Shown in pieces: positions 26,190-35,428 of a stretch of 64,000 nt of DNA. The stretch is from NCBI RefSeq assembly GCF_003994335.1, contig NZ_PNQZ01000067.1, positions 1 through 64,000 on the forward strand, written 5' to 3'. Each line of letters opens with the position of its first letter. Positions within the stretch are counted from its first letter, which is position 1. A model generated the notes under the pieces. That model saw nothing but the letters and a program-made list of their open reading frames with translations, made no database searches and was not told where the DNA came from. The translations under genes and the position numbers were made by a program. The DNA comes from Asaia sp. W19. Lineage in GTDB: Bacteria > Pseudomonadota > Alphaproteobacteria > Acetobacterales > Acetobacteraceae.

Positions 26190-29100
26190 ATGACGCCGCT
26201 CCCCAGAGAGACGCACGAAGCCGGTCGCCATGACCCGATCGTCGCCCCGTCAACCCGCCGCAAGCGATCCCTTGCCACGGGATTGATGAGTGCTACGGCC
26301 TGTATCGCCCTGTTGCATTTCGTCAGCGACGCACAGGCACAGACTGTATACGCGCCTGAAACATCAACAATCCCCGCCAATGCAGCCAAGGCGCCTGCCC
26401 GCAGCAAGGTGAAGGTCCCTGCCCAGAGCCGCTCGATGCGCGCCAAGGCTGTTTCGGCTCCCGTTGCGGATGCTCCTGCAGCCTCGCGCCCGGAAACCAT
26501 CATGGTGACGGGCTCGCTGTTCCGCGATCCGAACACGAGCAGCGCCTCGCCGATCACCCACATCACCATGAAGGACATGCAGCAGCGCGGCATCAAGACC
26601 GTGACCGATGCGCTGCAGCTTCTGTCCTCCAACGGTGCAGGCAATCTGACCAATGCCTGGTCGGCGGGCGGTGGCTTTGCCGCTGGTGCCTCGGCCCCGT
26701 CGCTCCGCGGTCTCAGCACGGATTCGACCCTGGTCCTCATGGATGGTCAGCGTCTGTCCTATTATCCGCTGGCCGATGACGGCGAGCGCAACTTCGTTGA
26801 CACCAACTGGATGCCGCAATCGATTATGCAGGGCGTGGACGTGCTGCAGGATGGCGGATCGGCAACCTATGGTGCCGACGCCGTTGCTGGTGTGGTCAAC
26901 ATGATCACCCGCAAGGAAATCAAGGGTTTCGAAGGCAATGCCGAAGGTGGCCTGACGCAGCGCGGCGATGCCGGGCATCAGCGCCTGTACGCGACATGGG
27001 GTCATGGTGACCTGCATCGTGACGGCTACAACTTCTACATCAACTCGGAATATCAACAGGACGACCCGCTCTATTACCGTCAGCTCAATGCGCCATATAA
27101 TAATGGTGACCTGACAGGGATCGGTGGCAGCAACGGGAACGATAACATCGTCTCGGGTGGCGCGATCACCAATTTTGCGCCGTCGACCGTAGCGCTCGTG
27201 CGTCCGGTAACAGGAACCGGCACCAATACGGCGCCCTGGTCGCTTCTGAACCAGCAGGCGGGCTGCCGTGGCCTCGATGGTCTGGTCACAGGAACTGTTG
27301 GCGGAAGCACTGGCATAAGCCAGGCCTGCTCGTGGAATACACAGAAATACGCCCAGGTCGCGCCTGATCTGCGTCGCGTCAGTGCCACGGCGCACTTCAC
27401 GGCCAATGTCACCGAGCGTTCACAGCTGACAGCTATGTTCACCTGGTCCCAGGCGCGTTCCATCATCACCGGTACGCCCTACTCGACCTATGGCGGCACG
27501 TCCTACAGCCAGGCGAAGCTGGCGACGGCGCAGAATACCTATCTGCCCGTTTATCTGGCTGATGGCTCGCTGAACCCCAACAACCCTTATGCTGCATTGG
27601 GTGAGCAGGCTCAGGTCAATTATCGCTTTGGCGATCTGATCCCGACCACCATGGATACGAGCCAGAACTTCCGTGGTTCGGTGCGCTATAATGGCTGGCA
27701 TCCGTCGCGCTGGGGTTCGGACTGGAATTACGACGTCAACTTCGTTGGCATGAACACGCTGCTGAACCAGACGATCACGGGCGTGCCGACCATCTCCGGC
27801 ATCCAGAACGCAATCACCAGCGGCAGCTACAATTTCGTCGATCCGTCGCAGAATTCGCAATCGGTGCTGAACTCCATCGCGCCGCGTAATGTCATCAATG
27901 CGCGCACACAGGAATATTCAGGCGAAGCCACGCTCAGCAAGGGTCTGTTCCACCTGCCGGGTGGTATGGCCAAGCTCGCCATCGGCGGCAACATCCGTTA
28001 CGAAGCCTTGAACGATCCGAACGCCAACCCGCTCGATACGGCCAATCCGGCCAACCAGTACACCAGCTATATCAACCCGGTGAACGCTCAGGGCAGTCGT
28101 TGGGTCGAGTCAGGTTTTTTCCAGGCTGAGGCGCCGATCGTTAAAATGCTGAGCGCCGATGCCTCGGGCCGTTACGATCATTATTCAGAAGGCTTCAGCC
28201 ATTTCTCGCCGAAATTCGGTGTGCAGTTCAAGCCGACCGAAAAGCTGACCCTGCGTGGCACGTTCCAGAAGGGCTTCCGCGTTCCCAGCTTTGCTGAAAC
28301 AGGCGGGTCGAATGTGGGCTACACCACCTACACGCCCAACAATGCCAATTTCATCAGCCAGCATCTGAACGCCAACGGTACGCCCAATAACTACGCCCAG
28401 AACTACTACATCGGTTCGAATACGGCTGGTAACCCGAACCTGCGCCCGGAAACCTCGACCAATTTCTCGGGTGGTCCGATCTTCCGCCCGACCCGTTGGC
28501 TGACCCTGATGGCGGATTATTACTATATCCGCAAAAACCACTATATTGCGCCCAACCCCGTTGGCACCACCAACGTGGCGAACGCCTATCTCGCAGGTGA
28601 AACCCTGCCGACGGGTGTGACGGTTACGCCGGATATTGCCGACCCGCAGAACCCCACCGGTCAGCTGCGCCCCGGCATCATCAATCTGGGCTATGTCAAC
28701 ACGAACAAGCTCGTGACTGACGGTTTTGACCTGTCCTTCGAAGCCAACACGCAGCTTCCCGGCGTGTTTCGTGAAGTCCATTGGTACAGCAAGGGTACGG
28801 CGACCTTCGTTCGTCGCATGAACCTGACCAATCCGGATGGCTCGGTCTATCGCTTTGCCGGAACGCTCGGGCCGTATGGTGCGGTTTCGGCCTCGGGAAC
28901 GCCCCGTTGGCGCGCCAACTGGTCCAATACGCTGGCATGGCGCAAGCTGGCTGTGACGCCGACGGTTTACTACACCAGCGGCTATCGCACGACGGCTGAA
29001 GACCAGACCGGATCTGGCACGGCAGGGAATTGCGCGGATGCGCTCCAGTCGAGCAGCTTCGTTCCGCTGGGCCAGTGCAAGGTCAAGGGCTTCTGGGATG

Positions 29101-29285
29101 TCGACCTGACGGTGAACTACCAGTTCAATCGCCGTTGGAGCGCCTATGCCAACGTCTACAACCTGCTCGGCTTCAAATCGCCTTACGATTTCGGCACCTA
29201 TGGCGGTTACCTGTACAACTCTTCCTGGACCCAGAACGGTGTCGTTCTGCGCTCCTTCCAGTTCGGCGTGAAGGTCGTTCTCTGA
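26190..29285 (+). CDS. Large TonB-dependent receptor
   Basis: A 1031-residue outer-membrane receptor. A long basic N-terminus precedes a signal-like helix (GLMSATACIALLHFVSDAQAQ), followed by a low-complexity linker and the TonB box region PETIMVTGSLF. The plug has TVTDALQLL, LRGLSTDSTLVLMDGQRL and GSATYGADAVAGVVNMITRK; the barrel follows and ends FQFGVKVVL. The plug resembles the group of sugar or peptide-type receptors found in Xanthomonas, Caulobacter and Acetobacteraceae more than siderophore receptors, but that is a weak guide. ATG 26190 is preferred over TTG 26175. It is monocistronic with a terminator behind it, between the polyol module and the unusual uptake cluster. Confidence 0.9.
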   Translation: MTPLPRETHEAGRHDPIVAPSTRRKRSLATGLMSATACIALLHFVSDAQAQTVYAPETSTIPANAAKAPARSKVKVPAQSRSMRAKAVSAPVADAPAASRPETIMVTGSLFRDPNTSSASPITHITMKDMQQRGIKTVTDALQLLSSNGAGNLTNAWSAGGGFAAGASAPSLRGLSTDSTLVLMDGQRLSYYPLADDGERNFVDTNWMPQSIMQGVDVLQDGGSATYGADAVAGVVNMITRKEIKGFEGNAEGGLTQRGDAGHQRLYATWGHGDLHRDGYNFYINSEYQQDDPLYYRQLNAPYNNGDLTGIGGSNGNDNIVSGGAITNFAPSTVALVRPVTGTGTNTAPWSLLNQQAGCRGLDGLVTGTVGGSTGISQACSWNTQKYAQVAPDLRRVSATAHFTANVTERSQLTAMFTWSQARSIITGTPYSTYGGTSYSQAKLATAQNTYLPVYLADGSLNPNNPYAALGEQAQVNYRFGDLIPTTMDTSQNFRGSVRYNGWHPSRWGSDWNYDVNFVGMNTLLNQTITGVPTISGIQNAITSGSYNFVDPSQNSQSVLNSIAPRNVINARTQEYSGEATLSKGLFHLPGGMAKLAIGGNIRYEALNDPNANPLDTANPANQYTSYINPVNAQGSRWVESGFFQAEAPIVKMLSADASGRYDHYSEGFSHFSPKFGVQFKPTEKLTLRGTFQKGFRVPSFAETGGSNVGYTTYTPNNANFISQHLNANGTPNNYAQNYYIGSNTAGNPNLRPETSTNFSGGPIFRPTRWLTLMADYYYIRKNHYIAPNPVGTTNVANAYLAGETLPTGVTVTPDIADPQNPTGQLRPGIINLGYVNTNKLVTDGFDLSFEANTQLPGVFREVHWYSKGTATFVRRMNLTNPDGSVYRFAGTLGPYGAVSASGTPRWRANWSNTLAWRKLAVTPTVYYTSGYRTTAEDQTGSGTAGNCADALQSSSFVPLGQCKVKGFWDVDLTVNYQFNRRWSAYANVYNLLGFKSPYDFGTYGGYLYNSSWTQNGVVLRSFQFGVKVVL

Positions 29286-29307
29286 TCTTTCCAAACGTCT
29301 GACAGGA

Positions 29308-29343
29308 AAAACCCTCCGGGCCTTGCGGTCCGGAGGGTTTTTT
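29308..29343 (+). terminator. Rho-independent terminator after the large TonB receptor
   Basis: Stem AAAACCCTCCGG (29308-29319) with CCGGAGGGTTTT (29330-29341), ten-base loop, ending in six T. The A-run on the other arm would let it act on minus-strand transcripts from the aldolase gene as well. Confidence 0.92.
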
Positions 29344-29397
29344 ACGTTATGGGCCACTCTCAGGCTTTGAGCGCCTTCCAGACGGTCAGGATATGAG

Positions 29398-29417
29398 CCA
29401 TGGGAAGCGTCCCATGG
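29398..29417. repeat. Perfect inverted repeat downstream of the aldolase gene
   Basis: CCATGGGA and TCCCATGG (29398-29405 and 29410-29417) with a four-base loop AGCG. It lies 85 bases beyond the aldolase stop on the minus strand. There is no T-run, so it is not an obvious terminator; it may stabilise the mRNA end. Confidence 0.45.
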
Positions 29418-29501
29418 TATGTGCTTTCGGACGGGCGCCTCGTGACGGCGACCAACCTCGGAAAGGTTTCCCCATGCCCGGCAAAGGGCGCGTTCGCCGG
29501 C

Positions 29502-30236
29502 TCAGTCCCTGTAGTCAGGCTGTTCGCGGTCCAGCTTGCGGCGCAGGGCTTTCCAGATCATCTGACCCTGATCAGGGTCGGACTCGAATTGCTTGCGTGC
29601 ACGCAGTACCTCGGCCTCGCTCGGGCAGTGCAGCCTTGCGCCGGTCGATTGCGCGGCCAGTTGCACACGGCAGGCCTGTTCCAGATAATACATGCGATAG
29701 AAGGCCTGAGCCACGGTGCTGCCAATGGTCAGCAGGCCGTGATTCTGCAGGATCAGCCCCATATGGTCGCCCAGATCGCGCACCAGACGCTCGCGCTCAC
29801 TCAGATTGTCGTCTGCCGCAATGCCCTCATAGGGGTGAAACCCGATGCGCCCGTAGAACTCCATATTGATCTGGTTCAGGGGCAGGATGCCCTCTTCCTG
29901 CGCGGCAATGGCCATGCCCGCCAGAGTATGGCTATGCATCACGCAGTCCGCCTCGGGATGGGCGCGATGTACGGCGGAATGAATCACGAAGCCAGCGGGA
30001 TTGACCGGCCAGCTCGTCTCCTGCTGGGGGTGCCCTTCTGAATCTACCACCACGAGCGAGCTTGCCGTGATCTCCTCGAAAAGCAGACCATAAGGATTGA
30101 CCAGAAAACGATGCCCCTCTCCGGGCAGACGCACGGAGAGATGGGTGTAGACCATGTCGGTCAGGCCGAACTGCGCGTAGAGCCGATAGGCGGCAGCCAG
30201 TTCCTCGCGCAGTTCCTTCTCGGTCCGCGTGGTCAT
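29502..30236 (-). CDS. Class II aldolase/adducin-family protein
   Basis: A 244-residue protein of the zinc-dependent class II aldolase/adducin family (fuculose- and ribulose-phosphate aldolases or epimerases). The first metal ligands are the His pair in VMHSHTLAGMAI (His101, His103), the third is the His of LILQNHGLLTIG, and the acidic FEEI loop is present. LTDMVYTHLSVRLP is the usual N-terminal loop. Many such proteins next to catabolic oxygenases have no proven reaction. ATG 30236 overlaps the oxygenase stop by four bases (ATGA), so the genes are coupled. It is the last gene of the minus-strand cluster. Confidence 0.87.
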   Translation of the reverse strand: MTTRTEKELREELAAAYRLYAQFGLTDMVYTHLSVRLPGEGHRFLVNPYGLLFEEITASSLVVVDSEGHPQQETSWPVNPAGFVIHSAVHRAHPEADCVMHSHTLAGMAIAAQEEGILPLNQINMEFYGRIGFHPYEGIAADDNLSERERLVRDLGDHMGLILQNHGLLTIGSTVAQAFYRMYYLEQACRVQLAAQSTGARLHCPSEAEVLRARKQFESDPDQGQMIWKALRRKLDREQPDYRD

Positions 30237-31267
30237 GCGGTCACTCCCGTCTTGCTGAAATGCCCGAACGTGTTCGTGCGTCGCGTTCCCTCGGGCAAGC
30301 TGATTTCGCCGCGCTCGCGTTTGGCGATGAGATAGGAATAGGTCTGCATGGCCTGCGCCCACATGTGATCGCCGATCTTCACCGCCTCATAGGCCGTGTC
30401 GCCCTTCTCGAAAGCGGGGAGGGGGCGGATTTCGTGATGATAATCGCAGGCATAGAAAAGCGGGAAGGAATAGCGTTCCTCCTTCACGCTCCGGACCCTA
30501 TGGGCGGTGGCGACAAAGGCGCCCGCCGTCATCATTTCGAGCATATCGCCGATATTGACCACGAAACTCCCCGGAATGGGCGGCGCGTCGATCCACTCAC
30601 CCTTGCCATTCAGCACCTCCAGACCCGGCTGGTCGGCCAGCAGAATGGTAAAGCACTCATAATCCGTATGCGCACCAATGCCCGGAGCGTCATGGGCCTC
30701 GCCATCGAAGGGATAATGGATCATGCGCAGTTTTGAGGGAGGGAACTGCGCCACATCGTCGAAACTATGTTCATCAAGCCCCAGCGCGAGGGCGAAACCA
30801 CGAAACAACACACGCCCCAGCTCGAAAACGGCCTTGTAATAGGCGCTTGCCCGTTCGCGGAACAGCGGGATTTCGGGCCAGTCATTCGGACCGAGAAGCG
30901 GCGTTCCGGACTGGACCAGAGGGTGATCGGCAGGAACCTCGAAGCCGATATCGAAGGCTTCCTTATGGTCGGGTCGGGATTTGTTGTAGATTTCCTCCCC
31001 TTCCGGAACGAAGCCCTTATGAGAGGCGGAACTCCCGATATAGCGCTTCATTTTCTCCTCCAGAGGCTGGGAGAAGAAATCCTTCGCGGCCTGGCGCAGA
31101 TCGGCGATCAGTTCGGGTGCAACGCGATGACCGGCAATATAGAAGAACCCGATCTTGCTGGCCGCTTCGTGCAGCGCCGCCGCCACTTTCTGACGATCGG
31201 TCTTGTCTGCCGAATACAGCCCGGCAATATCGATCACCGGAATGGACGTGAACGTCTCTTCTGTCAT
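30233..31267 (-). CDS. Fe(II)-dependent oxygenase, isopenicillin-N-synthase-like
   Basis: A 344-residue double-stranded beta-helix oxygenase of the IPNS/2-oxoglutarate family. The iron triad is His200 and Asp202 (AHTDYECFTILL) plus His256 (TAHRVRS), and Arg265-x-Ser267 (RYS) would bind the 2-oxoglutarate carboxylate. The N-terminus IPVIDIAGL and PEGEEIYNKSRPDHKEAFDIG are typical. It probably hydroxylates or oxidises a small molecule; the fold is also used for ethylene formation and desaturation. AGGAGAG precedes the ATG at 31267, and the next gene overlaps. Cytosolic. Confidence 0.9.
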   Translation of the reverse strand: MTEETFTSIPVIDIAGLYSADKTDRQKVAAALHEAASKIGFFYIAGHRVAPELIADLRQAAKDFFSQPLEEKMKRYIGSSASHKGFVPEGEEIYNKSRPDHKEAFDIGFEVPADHPLVQSGTPLLGPNDWPEIPLFRERASAYYKAVFELGRVLFRGFALALGLDEHSFDDVAQFPPSKLRMIHYPFDGEAHDAPGIGAHTDYECFTILLADQPGLEVLNGKGEWIDAPPIPGSFVVNIGDMLEMMTAGAFVATAHRVRSVKEERYSFPLFYACDYHHEIRPLPAFEKGDTAYEAVKIGDHMWAQAMQTYSYLIAKRERGEISLPEGTRRTNTFGHFSKTGVTA

Positions 31268-31268
31268 G

Positions 31269-32123
31269 TCAGGACTCTCCTGCTGAAGCGGGGAAGCACC
31301 CCGCGAAGGATCTGACCTGATCCTGCCTGAGCCAGTCATTCATGGCGTGGCGGTCGGCAAGGGGCAGATCGGTGAAGGGCAAGGTATGGGTGTAGCCATC
31401 GGGGCCACATTCCGGTGTCAGCGTCGTTACAGCGTAGCCGCGAGCGCGCTGTGACACCCAGATCCGGCGCCAGAAATCGCGGTGAAAATCGAGTGCGGCG
31501 CGATTTTCAGGTGCCGCGGGATGCGAAACCTGCGGTCCCTGATCATAGCCCACGCGCGCCTGAACGTGATGCACGCGCGTGATGAAAGCGCTGAAATCAT
31601 CGCAGGGGTCATCGAGCAGTCTTTCGCAGCCCACCACCCAATGGCTGATATCGGCGGTAAACAGCGCCTCGGGTATCTGCGCGAGAACATCGAGCGTCAT
31701 CCAGGGCGTGGCGCAGAGCCGGGCACGATGGGTCTCGAAGCTGAGCGTCAGCCCGTGCTTTTGCCCCAGGTGCAAGGCACGACCGATGAATTCGGCCTGA
31801 AGCGCAGCATTCCAGCGATCATTGCCGCCCAGCACGTTCACGAAGCGGGGGGAGAGGAGCGCGGCGCGCCCAAGAGCCTCATCCAGATCGGCCAGATGGT
31901 CGTCCAGCGTCGCGCTCTGGCGGGGGATGACCCCGCCGCCGGTCAGGGCAATGGCGATATAGGGGCATTCTGCGTCGCGCAGTGCCATGCGACGGGCTGA
32001 GAGGTTTTCCGGTTCCGGGATACGCGCCTCGATACCGTCATAGCCTCGACGATGGGCGTCGGCGATGACGGTATCCCAGGGGCGGAGATCGCCCCAGAGT
32101 GTCAGGAAGCTGTCGAGGCGCAT
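31269..32123 (-). CDS. TIM-barrel sugar-phosphate isomerase/epimerase-like protein
   Basis: A 284-residue AP-endonuclease-2-type TIM barrel. YDGIEARIP, RFVNVLGGNDRW, LTLSFETHRARLCATPW, LFTADISHWVVGCE and the C-terminal TLTPECGPDGYT give the metal-binding Glu, Asp and His positions of xylose-isomerase-like epimerases. GGGAGA lies ten bases before ATG 32123; an ATG at 32144 (MTGDDTP) would add seven residues. The stop is one base from the oxygenase start, so it is in the same operon. The substrate is unknown; context suggests an intermediate of the compound imported by the receptor upstream. Confidence 0.82.
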   Translation of the reverse strand: MRLDSFLTLWGDLRPWDTVIADAHRRGYDGIEARIPEPENLSARRMALRDAECPYIAIALTGGGVIPRQSATLDDHLADLDEALGRAALLSPRFVNVLGGNDRWNAALQAEFIGRALHLGQKHGLTLSFETHRARLCATPWMTLDVLAQIPEALFTADISHWVVGCERLLDDPCDDFSAFITRVHHVQARVGYDQGPQVSHPAAPENRAALDFHRDFWRRIWVSQRARGYAVTTLTPECGPDGYTHTLPFTDLPLADRHAMNDWLRQDQVRSFAGCFPASAGES

Positions 32124-32156
32124 CGGCGTGTCGTCTCCCGTCATGCTCGTGTCGGA

Positions 32157-34490
32157 TCAGAAATTATAGCGCAGATCGCAGCCGATCCAGCGCGGCGTCT
32201 GAAGGAACTGCACGCGTGAATTATCCGACCCGGTGAAGGAATAGGTGTTGCCGTGGTTGTTGAGCATGTTGTCGACATAGACGGCAGCCGTCCATTTGCC
32301 GGTTTTCGGCCCCACTTCCATCCGCATCCCGAAAGAGCTGATCTTGTCGGTCACGCCATTGGGGTCGCCCAGAGCCACAAGCATATTGTCCTTCCAGGTA
32401 TAGCTGGTCTGGAGCGTCATACGATAGGCGCGGGGCAGGTCGATGCCATAACGTGCCACGGCATTCCAGGAGAAGCGCGGGGCAAAAGGCAGCACCGAAT
32501 GAGCGGTAACGGAGGAGAGCAGCGGCAGACCGCCAATATCATTCACCGCATTGGTCGCCTGCGCATCGAGATAGGCAAAGGAGCCGCGCAGATCGAGATT
32601 GGGGATCAGATCATGCAGCGTGCTCGACAATTCACCGCCACGGGTACGGGCTCGGGGGATGGGCCCGAGGCTGAGCGAGGTGATGTTCATGGGCATTTCG
32701 GCCACGAACAGCGTCTGACGGTTGTGATATTCGTAGTCGAACAGCGCGCCTTCGATCTGCACATGGTTGTGCAGCAGGCTTGTCTTGGCGCCGACTTCGT
32801 AAGCGATCATGTTTTCAGGACGCACATAATCAAGCGCCTGAGGGGCAGAGACAGGGGCCGCAAAATAGGCGCCCGCCTTGTAGCCGTTTGAAATGGTGGC
32901 ATAGACCTGTGTGCCGGGCATGATGGTGTAGCGCAGCCCCACGCGCCCTGTCAGACGGGCATAGGAATGGGTGGTGTCGAGGCGTGAGAGATAGGCACCC
33001 TTGCTCGTCAGCGCGCCAGCATCGTCGATCGTGCCGCCATTGAAGCCACGATCATCCCAGGAGAAACGGCCCGAGGCGATGAAATCGAGGTTCCGCAGCA
33101 CATTGGTGACCGTGTTGATATAGAGCCCGGTCGAGACATTCTGCTGCACGAAGCGATCCGTCAGATTGCCGTTGGGCACGCCGAGCAGAAAGGAGCGGTA
33201 ACTCGTATAGGCCCCGTTGATCTTGTCCCAGGATTCGTAGACGCCCACCGTCAGGTGGAAGCGCTTTGCCAGATCCATCCTGAGATGCATGTCATGGGAC
33301 TGGGCGAGGGACGTGTCGTTCCAGTGATAATCACCGACATTGATTGATTCACCATCGTAATTATCATAATCGCTGCGACGGAAGGCGTCGAACGCAGTGG
33401 TCGAGACGAACTGCCCCCAGTTGAAATCATGCGTGTAATTGATCGAGACACCGCCGCCATTCTCGTTGCGGCCCACACGGTTCGTGCCCACATTGACCGC
33501 GTTATAGGCGGCGTTCGGCCCCACACCCACCGTTCCGGTCGGAAAGCCGTTGACCGCATCGCCATCCGTATCCTGCGGCGACATCGAAATACCCTTGTCG
33601 CGCGTGTAGTGGATATTCAGCAGCAGGCTGGAACGGTCATCGATCAGAAAGCGCGTGAGATTGCGCAAGCCCAGCTGATCCTGCGAGCCATAGCGCTTGT
33701 TCGTGTGGATATCGCGCTGCCAGCCATCGCCATTGATATAGGAAAAGGCGGTGCGGTTCTGGATACGGTCGGTAATCGGCACATTGATCGCTGCGCTCGC
33801 CGTGTTGGTACCATAGCTGCTATAGCCCCAATCCACATAGCCGCCGAATTTGCCATCAGGCTTGACCGTCTCGACCGCAATGTTCCCACCTGTTGAACTG
33901 CGCCCGTAATCGAATCCCTGCGGCCCCTTCTCGACGGCGACGGACTGGGTGTCGAACATTTGCCCCGTATAGAACACGGGATAGGGGGCAAAGACGCCGT
34001 CCTGATAGATGCCGATACCGCCCATGTTATTGCCGGTATAATCGTCGAGCCCGATCCCGCGGATCGAGAAGACAGGCGTGCTGCCCGAAGTGGCATTCAC
34101 GCCGGTAAGGCCCGGCGTATAGGCCGCAATATCCTTGGGGCTGGTGATGTGCAGTTCCTGCAACTCGCGGCCACTCAGCACATTGACCGTCGCAGCCGTG
34201 GTCAGGAAGCGCTGCGCCCGCGAGCCCGTGACCTGAATGGCCTCCGGGTCGGAGTGAGGCGCAGCCCGGTGCCGGGGACGGGCGCCGCGCTGCGGCGCAT
34301 GAGCGGCTCGGGACGATGCAGCGCGGTGAGCGGCATTGTTCTGCGTCGTGACACTTGGCGTGGTGGCCGCATGGGCCACACCGCCCATACAGGGCGCGTT
34401 CAACCCCGAGCCAACCAGTACGATTCCGGCGGAGAGCGAAAGCGCCGTGCTGGTCAGGCGGCGAAATCCTTTGGGCAGGCGCGTCATCAT
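32157..34490 (-). CDS. TonB-dependent receptor of the uptake/oxygenase cluster
   Basis: A 777-residue outer-membrane receptor with a signal peptide (STALSLSAGIVLVGSG and onward to VAHAA), a low-complexity linker, a TonB box near EAIQVTGSRAQ, a plug (DIAAYTPGLTGVN, FSIRGIGLDDYTGN) and a barrel ending in RYNF. Plug sequences such as NMGGIGIYQDGVF resemble the pesticin/FyuA-like or sphingomonad receptor group. GGGAG lies eight bases before ATG 34490. The TIM-barrel gene starts 33 bases after its stop, and an ABC importer for amino-acid-like solutes lies upstream on the same strand, so it probably brings the same ligand across the outer membrane. Confidence 0.9.
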   Translation of the reverse strand: MMTRLPKGFRRLTSTALSLSAGIVLVGSGLNAPCMGGVAHAATTPSVTTQNNAAHRAASSRAAHAPQRGARPRHRAAPHSDPEAIQVTGSRAQRFLTTAATVNVLSGRELQELHITSPKDIAAYTPGLTGVNATSGSTPVFSIRGIGLDDYTGNNMGGIGIYQDGVFAPYPVFYTGQMFDTQSVAVEKGPQGFDYGRSSTGGNIAVETVKPDGKFGGYVDWGYSSYGTNTASAAINVPITDRIQNRTAFSYINGDGWQRDIHTNKRYGSQDQLGLRNLTRFLIDDRSSLLLNIHYTRDKGISMSPQDTDGDAVNGFPTGTVGVGPNAAYNAVNVGTNRVGRNENGGGVSINYTHDFNWGQFVSTTAFDAFRRSDYDNYDGESINVGDYHWNDTSLAQSHDMHLRMDLAKRFHLTVGVYESWDKINGAYTSYRSFLLGVPNGNLTDRFVQQNVSTGLYINTVTNVLRNLDFIASGRFSWDDRGFNGGTIDDAGALTSKGAYLSRLDTTHSYARLTGRVGLRYTIMPGTQVYATISNGYKAGAYFAAPVSAPQALDYVRPENMIAYEVGAKTSLLHNHVQIEGALFDYEYHNRQTLFVAEMPMNITSLSLGPIPRARTRGGELSSTLHDLIPNLDLRGSFAYLDAQATNAVNDIGGLPLLSSVTAHSVLPFAPRFSWNAVARYGIDLPRAYRMTLQTSYTWKDNMLVALGDPNGVTDKISSFGMRMEVGPKTGKWTAAVYVDNMLNNHGNTYSFTGSDNSRVQFLQTPRWIGCDLRYNF

Positions 34491-34617
34491 GAAAAGGACT
34501 CCCGTCAGTGGCTTCCCTGTCATTGAAGAGGCGAAACGACATCATGGTCGATTGAAAAAAACCAAACCTCACTTTGTCATATCGTTACCCTTTCGGCTGA
34601 GTATTTGTAATTTGACG

Positions 34618-34655
34618 CAAGGCACGCCCCCGGCCTGCAAGGCACGCCCCGTGCC
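34618..34655. repeat. Two direct repeats with a short hairpin, between ABC ATPase and TonB receptor
   Basis: CAAGGCACGCCCC occurs at 34618-34630 and 34638-34650, 20 bases apart. The second copy forms a hairpin GGCAC-GCCCC-GTGCC (34641-34655). It lies just after the ATPase stop and before the receptor start on the minus strand, so it could be a weak intergenic terminator or processing element. Confidence 0.4.
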
Positions 34656-34666
34656 TCTCGTCCCGC

Positions 34667-35428
34667 TCAGCTGTGATGGATCATCTGGTCCAGAAACTGG
34701 CGCGCACGCGCGCTCTGCGGCGCGGTAAAGAATTCCTCGGGGGGTGAGGCTTCGAGCACGACGCCCTTGTCCATAAAGACGACGCGATCAGCGATGTGAC
34801 GGGCAAAGCCCATTTCATGGGTGACACAGATGGTGGTGATCCGGCGCTCGGCCAGACTGTCGATGATCCCGATCACGCCCTTGATGGCCTCAGGATCCAG
34901 AGCAGCGGTGGGCTCGTCGAAGAGGATGATATCGGGGGCCATGCACAAGGCGCGCGCAATCGCGACGCGCTGCTGCTGTCCGCCTGAAAGCTGGATCGGG
35001 TATTTATCGGCCTGTTCACCGATACCGACCTGATCCAGATAGGCACGCGCGAGGCTTTCGGTCGCATCGCGATGGGCCTTGCGCACCAGACGCGGGGCCA
35101 GAATGCAGTTTTCCAGCACGGTCAGATGCGGGAACAGATTGTAGTTCTGGAACACCATGCCCACCGCCCCGCGCAGCAAAGGCAGGCTGGTCTTGTCGTC
35201 AATCACCTCGCCATCGATCATCAGCACACCGCTATCATGCGGCTCAATCCGGTTGAGCGTGCGGATGAAGGTCGATTTTCCCGAGCCCGAAGGGCCGAGC
35301 ACGACGATCTTCTCCCCATGGGCAATATCGAGGCTGATTCGGTCCAGAGCCAGAAACTCGCCGTAGAATTTGCTGAGCTTGCGCAGGCTGAGCGCGCATT
35401 CCGGATCGGGGGGCAGATTATGCAGCAT
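34667..35428 (-). CDS. Amino-acid-type ABC importer ATPase
   Basis: A 253-residue ATP-binding subunit of the polar amino acid (GlnQ/HisP) type. Walker A is [19 protein letters not shown], the Q-loop is [17 protein letters not shown], the signature is [15 protein letters not shown], Walker B is [14 protein letters not shown], and the switch His is in [10 protein letters not shown]. The start overlaps the end of the fused binding-protein/permease gene by 11 bases, so the two are coupled and form one importer. Confidence 0.94.
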   Translation of the reverse strand: MLHNLPPDPECALSLRKLSKFYGEFLALDRISLDIAHGEKIVVLGPSGSGKSTFIRTLNRIEPHDSGVLMIDGEVIDDKTSLPLLRGAVGMVFQNYNLFPHLTVLENCILAPRLVRKAHRDATESLARAYLDQVGIGEQADKYPIQLSGGQQQRVAIARALCMAPDIILFDEPTAALDPEAIKGVIGIIDSLAERRITTICVTHEMGFARHIADRVVFMDKGVVLEASPPEEFFTAPQSARARQFLDQMIHHS